64,000 bases of DNA from Durusdinium trenchii (lineage: Eukaryota > Sar > Dinophyceae > Suessiales > Symbiodiniaceae). The notes below the pieces were generated by a model. It ran no database searches. It saw only the letters and a list, made by a program, of their open reading frames with translations, and had not been told where the DNA came from. Location of the stretch: the NCBI GenBank assembly GCA_963970005.1, contig CAXAMN010023673.1:686620-750619 (forward strand), read 5' to 3'. Position numbers and translations under genes: made by a program. Positions 11,795 through 23,700 of this stretch are shown here, in pieces. Position 1 is the first letter of the stretch. Every line of letters begins with the position of its first letter.

Positions 11795-12003
11795 TTTAGT
11801 CTTAATGGCCTCCAGACTTGTAGCGAGGGCCTCCAACCTTGTTGTGATGGCCTCCACCCTACTAGTGCTGGCCTCCAACCTTGAGAGCCTTGCTGCTGTG
11901 AGTTCTGTTTTGCTCGAAGCCAAGCTACTGGTGATGGCCTCCAACCTGTTACGATGACCTCCCACCTAGATGCGCTGGCCTCCAACCTAAAAGCGATGGC
12001 CTA
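11795..12003. repeat. Minisatellite, GATGGCCTCCAACC core
   Basis: Eight or more imperfect units of about 21-24 bp carrying (G)ATGGCCTCCAACCT. The same core recurs at 50345-50412 and, inverted, at 42775-42830. Open frames across it on the minus strand are products of the repeat. Confidence 0.8.
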
Positions 12004-12126
12004 AACGTTGACCTTTCCGAATCATCAGAACCCCTTATATACACGTCTAATCATGCTTACTAAGGATTCTTTTTCACCTAGGCAGCCGTGTGGCATGAGG
12101 CATTCAGTTCAGCACGCAATATCTCG

Positions 12127-14160
12127 AGTGTGTGTGTGTGTGTCACCCTCTGTTCCAAAGAGTTCTTGTTCTGTTCACCCAAGTCGCAGGGGGATGCCCC
12201 ACACCTGAAGAGAGGGCATCTAACAAAGAGGCTCTTCAGGATGTGCTGATATCAGCAAGGACGCTTGCTGACGTACCTGCACCTGAAACTGTTGTTCACG
12301 CTTTTCCACTTTCGATTTGATTCATGGTGGTTTCGCACGATACCTCCCCCACAAACAGGTTTCCCTCCGCCGCTTTCCACTGCTCGTGAGCTGCCGCTGA
12401 ACCACCGCAGTCTTCCGCAGATGAGAAACTCCTTTGTTCAAACACCTACAAGTGCTTGGACGCTTCACCTTTCCGTTGAGCCATTCTTTTCGTCGGGGAA
12501 TTGATGTAACTGCAAAACCATTGTCTAAGTGTGTGCCGCTCTGTCGTCCCACTGGGTGCAGAGTGTGATCCCCGTCACTGGTCACGCCGGAGTACACTTT
12601 GTTGCTTCCTGCACGCGTTGGATTATCTTTTCTGATTTTCTTCTCAACCACTGAATTTCCTGGCTCAATACCGCCGGGTATACGGTAATTCGAAGCAGGC
12701 GGGCTTACGGAGAAAAAAACCCGACGAGTTCTCTCCCCCAAACACCCCAACCCCCCCTCTAATTAGGGTAACAGGAGGAAATGGTACGGTGCCTTTCCCT
12801 CTGCTGTCCCTTTTCTAGTCTACTCTACCCGGGCGGTTTAAGACTAAAGTCCCGCTCCCTAACTATTGCACCTAATTCACTTCTGCTAAGTAATCAGTAA
12901 TTGTAGAGTGCTAGGTATTCATACACGCACACGGACACACACATGTACACACACCTCCCTGCCCCCCCCTTTCTTTCTTGCGCTTTTTGTCGTTTCTTGG
13001 GCTTTCTTTCAGGCTTTTTTGGTTGTTCTTGAGGCTCGTTTCCCTATCCCAGTCAAGGGCTAAGTATTCACTTTTGCTACACCTATCTTTCTCTCTTGCC
13101 TTTTTACCGCTGCTCTTTCTGGTTTTCTTTCTCTTGTTTCTCAGGCTTTTTAGGTGCCTATTTAGGTCTTCCGCGAGGGCGCCGCAAAGCGGCGGGGTGT
13201 GTGTGTGTCACCCTCGGTTCCAAAGAGTTTTTGTTCTGTTCATGCCCCACACCTGAAGAGAGGGCATCTAACAAAGAGGCTCTTCAGGATGCGCTGATAT
13301 CAGCAAGGACGCTTGCTGACGCCTGAAACTGTTGTTCACGCTTTTCCACTTTCGATTTGATTCATGGTGGTTTCGCACGATACCTCCCCGACAAACAGGT
13401 TTCCCTCCGCCGCTTTCCAGCTCGTGAGCTGCTGCTGAACCACCGCAGTCTTCGGCAGATGAGAGAAACTCCTTTGTTCAAACACCTACAAGTGCTTGGA
13501 AGCTTCACCTTTCCGTTAAGCCATTCTTTTCCTCGAGGATTGATGTAGCTGCAAACCCATTGTCTAAGTGTGTCGCACTCCGTCCCGAAGAGTTCTTTTC
13601 TGATGGTTACACTTGTTCGATGCAGTGGGTGGAGACACCGGTATTGCTTCTCCACCAACGAAGCTGGCAATACCCGGTGAGGATATCAGTTCCGGACGCG
13701 GAACTGACGTACCTGCGATCGTGACACTACCCCACTCTTCCTGCTGTTCTTTGATTTCATGGTCCTTGCGCGATAGACCCCTAAACCAGACGTGTCGCTG
13801 CGCCACCGCAGCCTGCCGCGAGTTTGTTGACAGCTGATTTCAACTCTTGTTCAACTTTTCAAGTGAGCTGACTCCATCGCCGTTCTGTTCCCTCTTTCTT
13901 TTTCGCGTGGGATTGAGTTGACTGAAAACCCTTTGTCTAAGTGCGTGCCGCTCTGCCGTCCCACTTGGGTGCAGGGTGTCATCTCCCGCAAGGGAGCGCT
14001 GAAACCACCGTGAATCACATTTGGATCTAGTGTTTCTGCGTGCGTTGGATTCTCACTAATTGATTGAGTGTTTCACCCCATGAATCTACTGCCTTAATAC
14101 TGCCGAGTTGACGGAGCTTTGATGCCGCCGGGCGTACGGTATCTAAGAAAGTCACCTGTT
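12127..14160. mobile_element. Tandem LTR-like repeat, three diverged units of about 1 kb
   Basis: A block that begins GTGTGTGTGTGTCACCCTCTG at 12127 (about 400 bp) recurs at 13193 after about 650 bp of different internal sequence, and a third, more diverged copy starts at about 13565. Internal landmarks include CCCGGGCGGTTTAAGAC and a C/T-rich stretch ending AGGCTTTTTAGG. The same direct-repeat, internal, direct-repeat layout occurs at 60990-62430. This resembles a non-autonomous LTR element of TRIM type that has expanded in tandem by recombination, but no primer-binding site or coding domain was identified. Open frames here are incidental. Confidence 0.65.
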
Positions 14161-16391
14161 CGTTTGTGCTGCGAAAATGCATTGCCAGCTGGTACCAATG
14201 CCACATAGTGGACATCCGTGCTGTGACTACCTACCAGCAAGTCAGAAGGGCAACCCCAGCACATGGATCCACGATGATCTTTTGCACCATTGCATTCTGT
14301 CAGACAACTGCATCAGCCTACACAACGCCTCAAACTAAAACCCTACAAAGAGAACAGCAAGGAAATGCATGGGTACTTTTTCCAGGCAAGGCCCACACCT
14401 GGTGGTGCTCCATGACTTGCTTACACCACCCTAAAAACTCAGCCACTTCGACCTTGAATGCTGGAAGACATCCGCTCCACGATTGAGCGTTCAAACACAT
14501 TGAAACGGTTTGCGGTTTGCGGAGCATTGTGCTCAAGCGCTTTGCTGGGCATTACGTTTTTAAAGCATGTGATGTTGCCATTGCATCCATGCTTTCCTCT
14601 TGGGGCACTGCGCAGCTCTAGGATTGGCCTTGCAGCGCCATCAATTTTTACAAGCACAATGTTGCTGAAGGCCTCCTGTTGCAAGCCTCGCCCCTTGTGA
14701 GTGCAGGTGAAGGTGAAGTAGTGAGAAATCAAGCCAAGACAAGAGAGTGCAAGCATGTTTGGCAAGGTATGGTTCTGATCTTGGATTCAAAGAAACATGA
14801 AAACACACTCCTTGCTATATAATATGAAACCAGAACAAGTCAGCAAGGAAGCAGCCCAAGTTTCAGAAAATCGATGACATGTGGCAGGCGTTGGCGTACT
14901 CCACGTTTGAGATTATTGGTGGTGCTGCTGCTGCAGGTGTCTTCAAGGTCACTCATGAGGCAGAGACGGCTCACAGTTGTTGTCAAACATGTCAAAATAT
15001 AAGGCTGATGCATTGCAGTTGTTGAGGGGAAGCAAAAGAGCTTTGGCACTTGAGTTGTTCAGAGTGTGTTGCAGGTTGACTTGGCCCTGCCGGAGGCAAA
15101 GACGGATGTATAGATAACAAAGGCTTCCACAAATGCGTCATACTTGTGGCTGCAGTCGTTGCTATGCTCCCTTTGAATGTGAAAGTCTCAGGGCTCGTCA
15201 AGCGTGACTACATATCCCACAAGCATGCAATCTCCCTTTGCGATTCCATGCCCTCGCAGCCTTTGCAAAGCTCAGGTTGTTGAGGATGAGCGGGCAAGAA
15301 CAAGAAGAACGACTGCAGACATATACACAGACATATAAGTATGGGGATAAAAGGAAGGGCTGGGCCCGCTGAGATTTCGCTGCGTCGATGCCGATCAAAG
15401 AATCACCTAGACCTAGACTAGAGGCGCCCAGTGTAACTGTTTTGAAGCGAGGATCCATGCACTCACTGGTCATGTGAATGAGTCTTTGCAGTTCGTGTAC
15501 ATGTTTCCTGTCTCGGAACCATGCCCCCGGTTGCCCTGACAGCGGTTTTAAGCTTGGATGGCTTAGAGGCTTAGAGGAAGTGACATCATTGCATCATCAA
15601 TGATCTTGCCTTGGCATGCATGGGAAGTGGGTGCGGGTGGTGGGGCGACGCTGTTCCGAGATCATTGTCCCCAGACAGTGTACTTGGTGTCACCATACAT
15701 GTGTCCAAAGTTGGTTTGATTTCCGGCTGGCATCCCACTGAGTCAGGTGCCAACCCGGCTGGTGATCACGCTGCAAAGAACCAAACCCATTCAAATCAAA
15801 ACTTCAAAAACAGTATGAATGTGTATATATATATATATATATCAATTTACTGTGAGAGGTTCTCTCAGAAAAGATAACTGCGTCCGCGGTGGCGACCCCT
15901 GCGTCCTGGTTGTTGTCCAACCCAGCAGGAGGGCTACTGCTTGATGCCTGCCCGCACATGCTCAACACACCTACTACCCAAGAGCTTTGTTTGCTGGTAC
16001 ACTCGGTGCACTCGTGCAACAAGTCATATTTTCAGTTGAAGCCTGTATGGTCTTGCAGCCTTGCATATATATATATATATGGTACCCCCCCTCAAAATCA
16101 GTGGTTGCTTCTGGTTACATGCGTGTATATGCACATCAGTATGCACATCACCTCATGTGCACATGCTTTGTATATATGAGCGCAGTACCCCATGACATAT
16201 ACATGCTCGCATCCACATGATCTAAGATCATCATTCCTATATAAACTATGTGGAGTGAAAGTGGAGTGGAAGTTTACTCAGTATTCCTGAGGGGGGGAGG
16301 GGGGGGCCCTCAGAACTCTTTGGAAGGGTGGGGTAGGGGAGGGGGGGGTGAAAGAGTGACTAAGGCGTACCCTGTAGAAGGATAGACAGTA
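14161..16391. other. Intergenic, no recognised gene
   Basis: No family recognised in any frame. Short TA microsatellites lie near 15826-15842 and 16065-16080, and G-rich runs near 16290-16345. A hydrophobic open frame at 14458-14700 was examined as a possible last exon of the aquaporin gene but does not match. Confidence 0.4.
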
Positions 16392-16478
16392 TGTGTTTCC
16401 TAGTAGCTTCTTGTTACTACTAGTAAGGCACTTGTTACTAGTAGCGATGCACTTGTTCCTAGTAGCTTCTTGTAGTGC
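16392..16478. repeat. Minisatellite, CTAGTAGC core
   Basis: Imperfect units built on CCTAGTAGCTTCTTGTTA and CTAGTAGCGATGCACTTGTT. Related arrays occur at 38768-38872 and, inverted, at 39425-39475. Confidence 0.75.
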
Positions 16479-17408
16479 TCATATATCATATTGTTCATTG
16501 TCGTGTACACAATTAATTCTGCAAATTGTTATGTTCTTTTTTGTGGTGGTGTCTTCACACTTGTACACCATCAGATTCACACTTTGAATTACTCAAATCC
16601 AATGTAAAATCGTCGATAATGTTGACATTCACACAATCAATTATATCATATCCATCAATTCTTATATTTGCAATTGCATTGCAATCATCAGATACAACTA
16701 ACAATATGAATTGGAATGTATCTTTGTTCTCTAATTTCCTTACCTTGGGAAACATTTGCCCATTTCTGTGTGCATTGGTCCGCCGTACTGCTTAGATTCT
16801 TGCATTCAAATCACATGACTAAAAACCATGCTAGAAAACCAAAAAGGTAGACATTTCAGGGGGGTAGCATATATATATATATGTCACATATATATGTATT
16901 ATATATACATTCGAATCTGGCATACATGTAATGTAGACCAAGATGCGTACAGGTGTATGCGCTGGATGGTCTGACAGAAGATGGCCGGCTTCCGAACCTG
17001 CCTAATACCGTCGCACGTGTGAAGAAGTCTCTCAGGAAATCACATGAACTTGCTTGTGCTGGGTAGCCATATTGTACCAATCTTGACCGCCCGAGCATTG
17101 AAGTTGCCGTGTCTTGCACATTGAGCTGCGCACTCAGTCCGGCACGGAGGAAGAGCGTACAATGGACAAAGAGATCAAGAAATCTTGAATTGTAGTGTGG
17201 GAAAAACCTGCCCTCAGAATTGGCTTCAGTTGGCCTCTCCAAGAGAGTTTGCAAGAATTCGGAACATGTTCCAAAGCCACAAGACTAGTGTATAATTTAG
17301 AATCTAGAATCTGGAAGCTTGCAGAAACTGTTTGAAGGGCCCAAGACGATTATATAGATGAAAGTCTCATGCAAGTCCTTTTGAAGCTTACCTTTTGTTT
17401 GCCTCATC

Positions 17409-17606
17409 ATGCCGCTTGCCTCGCATGCCGCTGAGACTGCACGAGATGATTCAGTTTGGTTGGTTCTTTTCGATTGTGTGGATGCGTCGGGGCCAAAAGC
17501 TGCTGAGCGCAGGGCTGGTAGATCAATCTTTCAGCGTGACTCCAAGATCATCACTGCGTTCTCGGTTGCTTTCTTTGCATTGCTAGGTTGTGCAGCTTGG
17601 CTTTAG
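17409..17606 (+). CDS. Small hypothetical ORF with C-terminal membrane segment
   Basis: 65 codons from a true ATG. The N-terminal two thirds is polar (MPLASHAAETARDD), and the last 20 residues (TAFSVAFFALLGCAAWL) form one hydrophobic segment running to the stop, as in a tail-anchored protein or the last exon of a membrane protein. No family recognised and no supporting neighbour. It could be chance. Confidence 0.22.
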   Translation: MPLASHAAETARDDSVWLVLFDCVDASGPKAAERRAGRSIFQRDSKIITAFSVAFFALLGCAAWL

Positions 17607-18102
17607 ATGAGCTTGATGTTTGCAAATAGGATCAAATAGGAGAATTGCAGGATAATCAATAGAGGGCTGCAGAGGGACACATACGGAATAGCCCAGCCAT
17701 TCAGATTGCTGAGATGGAGACTTTTAGTGCGGACACATGCCGATGAGCCCATGAAGAGCGTGTGAAGTGCCTTCAATAATTGCAATGATTAGGATTGCAT
17801 ATGAGGGTTGCATTCATACGCGGGCATGCTCCAAACCCTGGCAAACGGTACGGGACTCACATAAAACGATACCCTCCAACAAGGTTCCAAAACATTGGAA
17901 AACAACAGATCCGATAGGGGACTCACAGATCTGAGGATGCAACAGCCGCACATGATAAATTCTTGACCGTACCTCATGTGGATGTCGATTGCTTCCAGGC
18001 AATTCGAGTTTCCATTGCGCTATGGCTTGGTCATCTTGACTTTGGCGTCACCACATCAAAGCCAGGACGATGGACTTCAGTGAGGACATGATAAATGAAC
18101 AA

Positions 18103-18347
18103 CATACGGGGTTCTTCAAAAAAACAGCCATGTATTTTGGAACCCTTCTTACCTTCTCCACGCCCCCGGACCCCCAACTTCAAAGTTGTGTGACCTCTCG
18201 ATGCTGAGGCCTTCAAAAATAAAACAGCCATTTTGGTTTGACTTGCGGAGAAGTGCATGCCAACATTGAAGTTGGGGGTTCAAGGGGGTTTGCTTGCCCC
18301 ACGTGGACATGCGATGGAATGGCTGTTTTTTTGAAGAACTCGGTATG
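18103..18347. mobile_element. MITE-like element with about 29-bp terminal inverted repeats
   Basis: The left end (18103-18131) and the right end (18319-18347) are inverted copies. The inner 21 positions, containing TTCTTCAAAAAAACAGCC, pair perfectly, and the outer eight (CATACGGG against CATACCGA) have two mismatches. Inside is a second inverted pair, CCCCCAACTTCAA and TTGAAGTTGGGGG, and a third partial copy of the end motif (TTCAAAAATAAAACAGCC). The total is 245 bp with no coding capacity. No clear target-site duplication was seen. Confidence 0.72.
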
Positions 18348-20454
18348 GATGAGCTTACTCTAAAGCAGCGGTCAGGAGATTTAACCTGCTTGGACTGTAC
18401 TCAGCTGAAGCCAATTAAGAAGCTCACTTTTTACTGGGCTGATTGATGTCCAGGACCTTTCCTCGTGAAAGACTCTCACAAATGTCTTCGTCTTAAGCTC
18501 CAAACAGAGGACCAGACAATTTGGGCAATCATACAAATCATTCGAGCAGCACAATTCCTTAGTTTCTCGAATTGCCGAAATGCTCTTGGGCTTGAACCTT
18601 GTCCTCAGCTAAGGTTACGAGCAAAGTCATGCTGCTGGGTATTTCTTTCAGAATGTGCTGGGTTGCATTCTGATGGCTGCGGTTGCTAGGCCGGGTTCTT
18701 TCCTTCACACTGTTCTATTTTTATGTTTACACCTGACATCCGTACATTCTTGATGCCTTCGTTCTCCCAGGCACAAGAAAGCCATGAATCAGTAGCTTGA
18801 TTGCTGCAGCACTGAACGATCCATGAATGGTCTGAATGCATCAACACATTCAACGCTGGCCTGACGGGCTCTTCAGTAAGGCACTTGGCCACTGGCTTAT
18901 CTTCTGGACTGTGTGGCGCATTGACAACTTGGGCCACATGGATGGGTGAGGTGCTGCATCCATGGATGGGGTTTGAGATCCCTTGCGTGCCGAAACCTGG
19001 AAGAAACTTGAGGTGGCCTCCACGATCACCAATGGCTATATCTTCCAAGCCTTTGTCAGCGTGTCTCTTGGCGGAATAGAGAAGGTTGAGTGGACTGTAT
19101 GACAGTATGAAGTCATCTCCGCCGAAACTTGCAGGTAGATGATGGTAGAGCGTTGATCAGAAGTGGCTCAAAATGTATGGAACATTTGGTGGAACCTGGC
19201 TTTAAGACATACGCAGAAGCCATCAGCTAGAGGGGGGAGTCCTTAACCAGTCAAGCCATGTCGAAAAGAAACGACTTGCAACGTCTTCCGCAGTGATGAG
19301 GTTTAAGCTATCAAACCTCGCCGGAGCCCCCTCAAAGGAATCAAATCTGCAAGCACAGATCGGTTGTGCAGGGAGCTCTCAAGATCTATTCGTGACTTTT
19401 GACACCCAAATTTTGGCCCTGTGTGACATGAGTTTACCTAAATCTTTGAGGTAGTTTGAGGTTCTGTTTGCACTTTCACTAGGATTACTAGCTTCACATA
19501 TCGCGTTACGTTGTACATCTTTGGGCGTGTTTCCGCGTGCATACTTGGTTTTCGATATTTGCTTGCGCAACCCTAATGATGACGAGGCTGTGCATGCTAT
19601 GCGTTTCGCTGGCATCCTACCGCTCCTTGACCTGCAGTCATTGCTTTTTCTTGTTGTTGTTGTTGTTGTTGTGCCAGGGAATCGAGAAGCTAGCCAAATT
19701 CGAGGGGAGCAATTTCGGAGCTAACCAAGAGAATACCTAGGATCACGGATCGACATTTGCACAGTCCCCAGATCCCAAGCTCACCCTCAGTGCACTCGCT
19801 TTGCATGGCCCAAGGCTTTGGTCACTTTTTGGCAGGTTGCGGAATGGAGGAGTATATAGTTGAAGCTTTGTCATTCATGTACCATGCCACGTCGCAGGAA
19901 CAGCTTGCACCGTCCAATCATTGATCTTGGATAATGAGGGATGGTAGTGAATAAAGCAAAGGAACCTATAGCGTTGCAATACCGAGAAGATCCGAGAAGC
20001 ACAGAGACAGAATAGTTAGCAAAACTGCAGATAAGACTTACAGGAGGAGCCAAAGTGCTTCGATGAGTATTGTGGGCTTCGGCTATTATTTGCCAAAGAG
20101 GACCAACGATACGAAGGCAGATGTTTGGACCAATAGTCCATGAATTTGCTCGATTTTGATGCTCAGTGCTTAGGCAAGAGCCAGGATGGTGCAGCCATGC
20201 AGCATGTTTGTGTAACTATCACAAGTTTGGCTTTTCACATTTTAATATCCAACGCGCAGTGACCCCCTCATGTATACTGGTTGTTCGGGCGTGCACAGTG
20301 CACGTCACACATCCCCAGAAGCCTTGGCCCAAAGTTGGGGAAATCTAATTACACTCATGGCAGTAAGGGTTTACACATGCCTTTGACTCCCGTGGAACAA
20401 CCTTTTATTCCCCAACCAGTTTACTGTTGGAGTTCTGAAAAAAAAGAGCTGGCC
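18348..20454. other. Intergenic, no recognised gene apart from the ORF noted
   Basis: Several open frames of 60-80 codons at 19379-19740, none recognisable. A (TTG)n run lies near 19650-19672. Confidence 0.4.
18686..19048 (-). CDS. Hypothetical minus-strand ORF
   Basis: 120 codons with GFGTQGISNPIHGCS and a mixed, non-repetitive composition. No family recognised, no in-frame exon partners found, and it opposes the direction of every supported gene. Kept only because the composition looks less like noncoding shadow than its neighbours. Confidence 0.15.
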   Translation of the reverse strand: MEDIAIGDRGGHLKFLPGFGTQGISNPIHGCSTSPIHVAQVVNAPHSPEDKPVAKCLTEEPVRPALNVLMHSDHSWIVQCCSNQATDSWLSCAWENEGIKNVRMSGVNIKIEQCEGKNPA

Positions 20455-20745
20455 ACACTGACTGGCCGCGCCCCTGAACTCTATGGCCGGGCTCTGTGCC
20501 GGGGTCTTGTCCTCCTCTAGTCCTGCTGTTGTCCTTCTTTTGTCCTGCTGTTGTCCTCTGGCCGCGCTGACCAGCCCTGGCCACCCTGACTGGCCGCGCC
20601 CCTGAACTCTGTGGCCGGGCTCTGTGGCTGGGTCTTGTGCTCCTCTTGTCCTTCTCTTAAGCTGCTGTTGTCCTCTGGCCGTGCTGACCAGCCCTGCCAC
20701 ACTGACTGGCCGCACCCCTGAACTCTGTGACCGAGTGTTTAGAGT
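20455..20745. repeat. Tandem repeat, units of about 115-130 bp
   Basis: ACTGGCCGCGCCCCTGAACT and close variants occur at about 20460, 20588 and 20703, each followed by GGCCGGGCTCTGT-like sequence and TGCTGTTGTCCTCTGGCC. A 188-codon minus-strand open frame across it (20371-20937) simply translates the repeat. Confidence 0.8.
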
Positions 20746-23700
20746 GCTGAGTGGCGCCCAATCGGATGCCCGCGAAAGAAGCGAGTTCGCGTAGGGGCCC
20801 GTCTCGTACTGTTGATAGATGTGGCGCCCGACAACGTGCCCGTGAGACGCGTTGGACATTGTCAGTTTTTCATGAATAATATGGTCAACAGCTGGAGAGG
20901 AGTATGGCCGAACAAATAGAGATGTGGATGCAGACAAAAATCATTGATGAATCAGTTTGCTCTTGGGGGGGAAGGTAGGGCGTACCAAGAAATCGTTTTT
21001 GACTAACATGGTCCAAACAAATCGTTTTGAGATTGTTTGGGGTGCATGCCGGTATAAAATCCTTTTATGGTCAACAAGGAAAGACGGAAACCTCTGTTTG
21101 CATAATTGTCATGGTCAAACTGTTGTGAGCCCTAGCAATAAACTCAGATGAGATGTGAACACCAAAGGACATGTGCATGTTGAGCACTAACCTTGCTTAA
21201 AGCAACCACAACGATGCATGCCAACTCCCTCAGAGTGGCTACGACGGAAACCTGACAAAATTACCCTTCCGCCTGCAAACCACTTGGCAACGCAAATTTG
21301 TTTTCCGAACCTCGCCAGCAACACTGGACACCGAGTGTTTGTTGCTTAGACATGTGCAATTGGATCATGCACATCCTATGTTTTGGCATGTTTGCCTTCC
21401 TATGTCTTGGCAGCATGCCAAAACGATGGCCTAACACAATGAGCACAGGAGAGGACGATTGAAATGGTCCAAGAGGGAGATACAATGAGCGACTCAGATG
21501 CTGAAAATGGGACCGAGACCGAGTGTCTCAGTCGCACAAAGTGTAATGTTGGGATTGTATCGGAATCCTCCGGAAATTTTGTGCACCATGGAGTTCTTGC
21601 TTGACAATCCACTTCAGTTTGAGCATGAGTTTGATTGAGTTTGCGAGGTCTGAATGGGGCATACATATAGATGAACCACAAAGCTGGAAAGAGCCAAGTA
21701 CGAGAGAGGCAGAGTGTTTCAAAAAAATAAGCAGCTTTGTTGCAGTCAGGGGTATCCATGAAAAGAGCAGGTGTTTCTCAGCGATGCGGTTCACATCGCC
21801 ATCACTGGCCTTGCCTTTATTTACATTGCAACGATTCTTGCCTGCACTTGCATTACTCATTGGGGACGTGTGGATCAGCAAATTATCGTGTTGCTGTGGC
21901 GATTTGATTTACCATGCCTTGCATCCTGCAGCTGCAAGCATGACAGCAACTACCCAAGGTTTCTAGGAATAGCTGGAGGCAAGAATTCTGTCTTGGAAGA
22001 GACAGGAAACTCTTTGCTACATGGGTGAGGGATGCTGAGGGTTTTTTCTTCCCTTCCTCAGCTTAGTTGCGCTTCAATCAATCATTTCATTCCCGTGGCT
22101 TTTTGGTTCCATTTTGGCAATATAGGTAATTTATTGTAGGCATGATTGTGCCAACCGAGTTCTTTAATCAACTGTGAGCTGTGTTTGAAATTGCCCAACG
22201 CAGCAGGTCGCAAGTACTACACGGGCTTGCTTGATATGTCTATGGCACCGTTTGGCGCCCTTCTGCGATGGTGGTCGCACCCTGAGCCTTCGTGATCTCT
22301 TCCGTTTTTCGAAGGTTGCAACTTGAATCCTTGTGCGAGAGCCAGGCATAGACTGGAGTCCTACAAACAGTGAAACAGCATTAACTAGTAGGAAAATCCA
22401 GAGAAAAGATTTGAAAAGCTCAGACCATGCACCTCTAAAGTGGTCGCACATTGGAGGAAGGCCCCATGGTCCCATTTTGGTTATATATATATTATTATAT
22501 ATGAGTTTATCCTATATTGTCCACTTATTTTGGTCACACATATTGTTCAATTTATTGTCACTTGTATTGGACGACTCAAACCGCACAGAAAAGGGGCAGA
22601 AGCATGGTGCATGGTTGCTGGTATCTTGAGGCGTCTGCTTTAAACGCTGGCTCTTGTGATTCTTCAGCAATGTTGCTAGTTTCCGATGTTGACCTTTGCC
22701 GAGTTCAAGAATAGCTTGTCCAGATGCAAAGTAGAACACGAAGGTTGTCCCTAGCAAGGCGCCCTCTCAAATCAGTACCCAAGAAAAAAAGTGCAGCTAG
22801 CACTGGAACCTTTATTCTACCCTATAGAAATTCAATAAAAGAATTGTCCGTTGGCTTGTTATAGACTGCAGTGTGAGCAAATCGTAGAGAGACTGGCCAT
22901 TTGTCCCGCTCTATTACCATATACAACGTCATTTGTCATTTGCTCCAAACACCCCTTCGGAGCCGCAAGCTATTAAATGATGAGTCCATATGAGTCCATA
23001 TACCAACGTATAATGTCAACTAAGCCACTGATCCAGATGACAAAAATTGACCTGGGGACTCCGTTCACCAACCAAGCGTGGAAGTAGAACAAACGAAAGA
23101 GACAAAACTGCTGTGGGGTCAGGAAGCACATTGCGGGTATTTGGAGCAACGAGAAACAACTTCACCAACATCAACAGCGTGCAGTATGCATGGTCGCCCT
23201 TTTTGCAAGCAGTAGCAAGCCTTTGAGAGACCTGCAGCCAACAACATGGGGATCTACACAAATTGTGTAAAATGGAAGAACATTGGGAGTGTTGATCTTT
23301 GTTTCTCCCGTGCCTATGCATTCTCGCTTTCATCGTTCTTAAACACTTGTGATTCGTGTTCCTGTTTCTCCTGTTTTGCAATTTACAAGCTAAGTATTTT
23401 TCACTCGTGACTTGGATTTGACAGGGTAACCGTAGCAGTCGAAGACTTGTACATACTCTAGTATACTCTAGTTGCGTTGGTGTGGGAAAGACCCTGGAAA
23501 CTGGGTTGTCTAGGTGCTCTCAACAAGTCCCGCCACTCCCAGGCTGTCGCTCTTCAACAAGTACACAGCTCCGTCAGCTCCAAGGGATTTACTGTAGTCA
23601 TTCTGCTTCGTTCATGTCCATGGTTTCTGAGATTCATTTGAGCACTGCTGTCAGCAGCACTCTCAAGAGTACTCAGACCCAGGTTTCCTTTTTTCACTCT

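Noticed and set aside
20371-20937. 188-codon minus-strand frame
   Set aside because: Internal repeats match the 115-130-bp tandem repeat; no domain.
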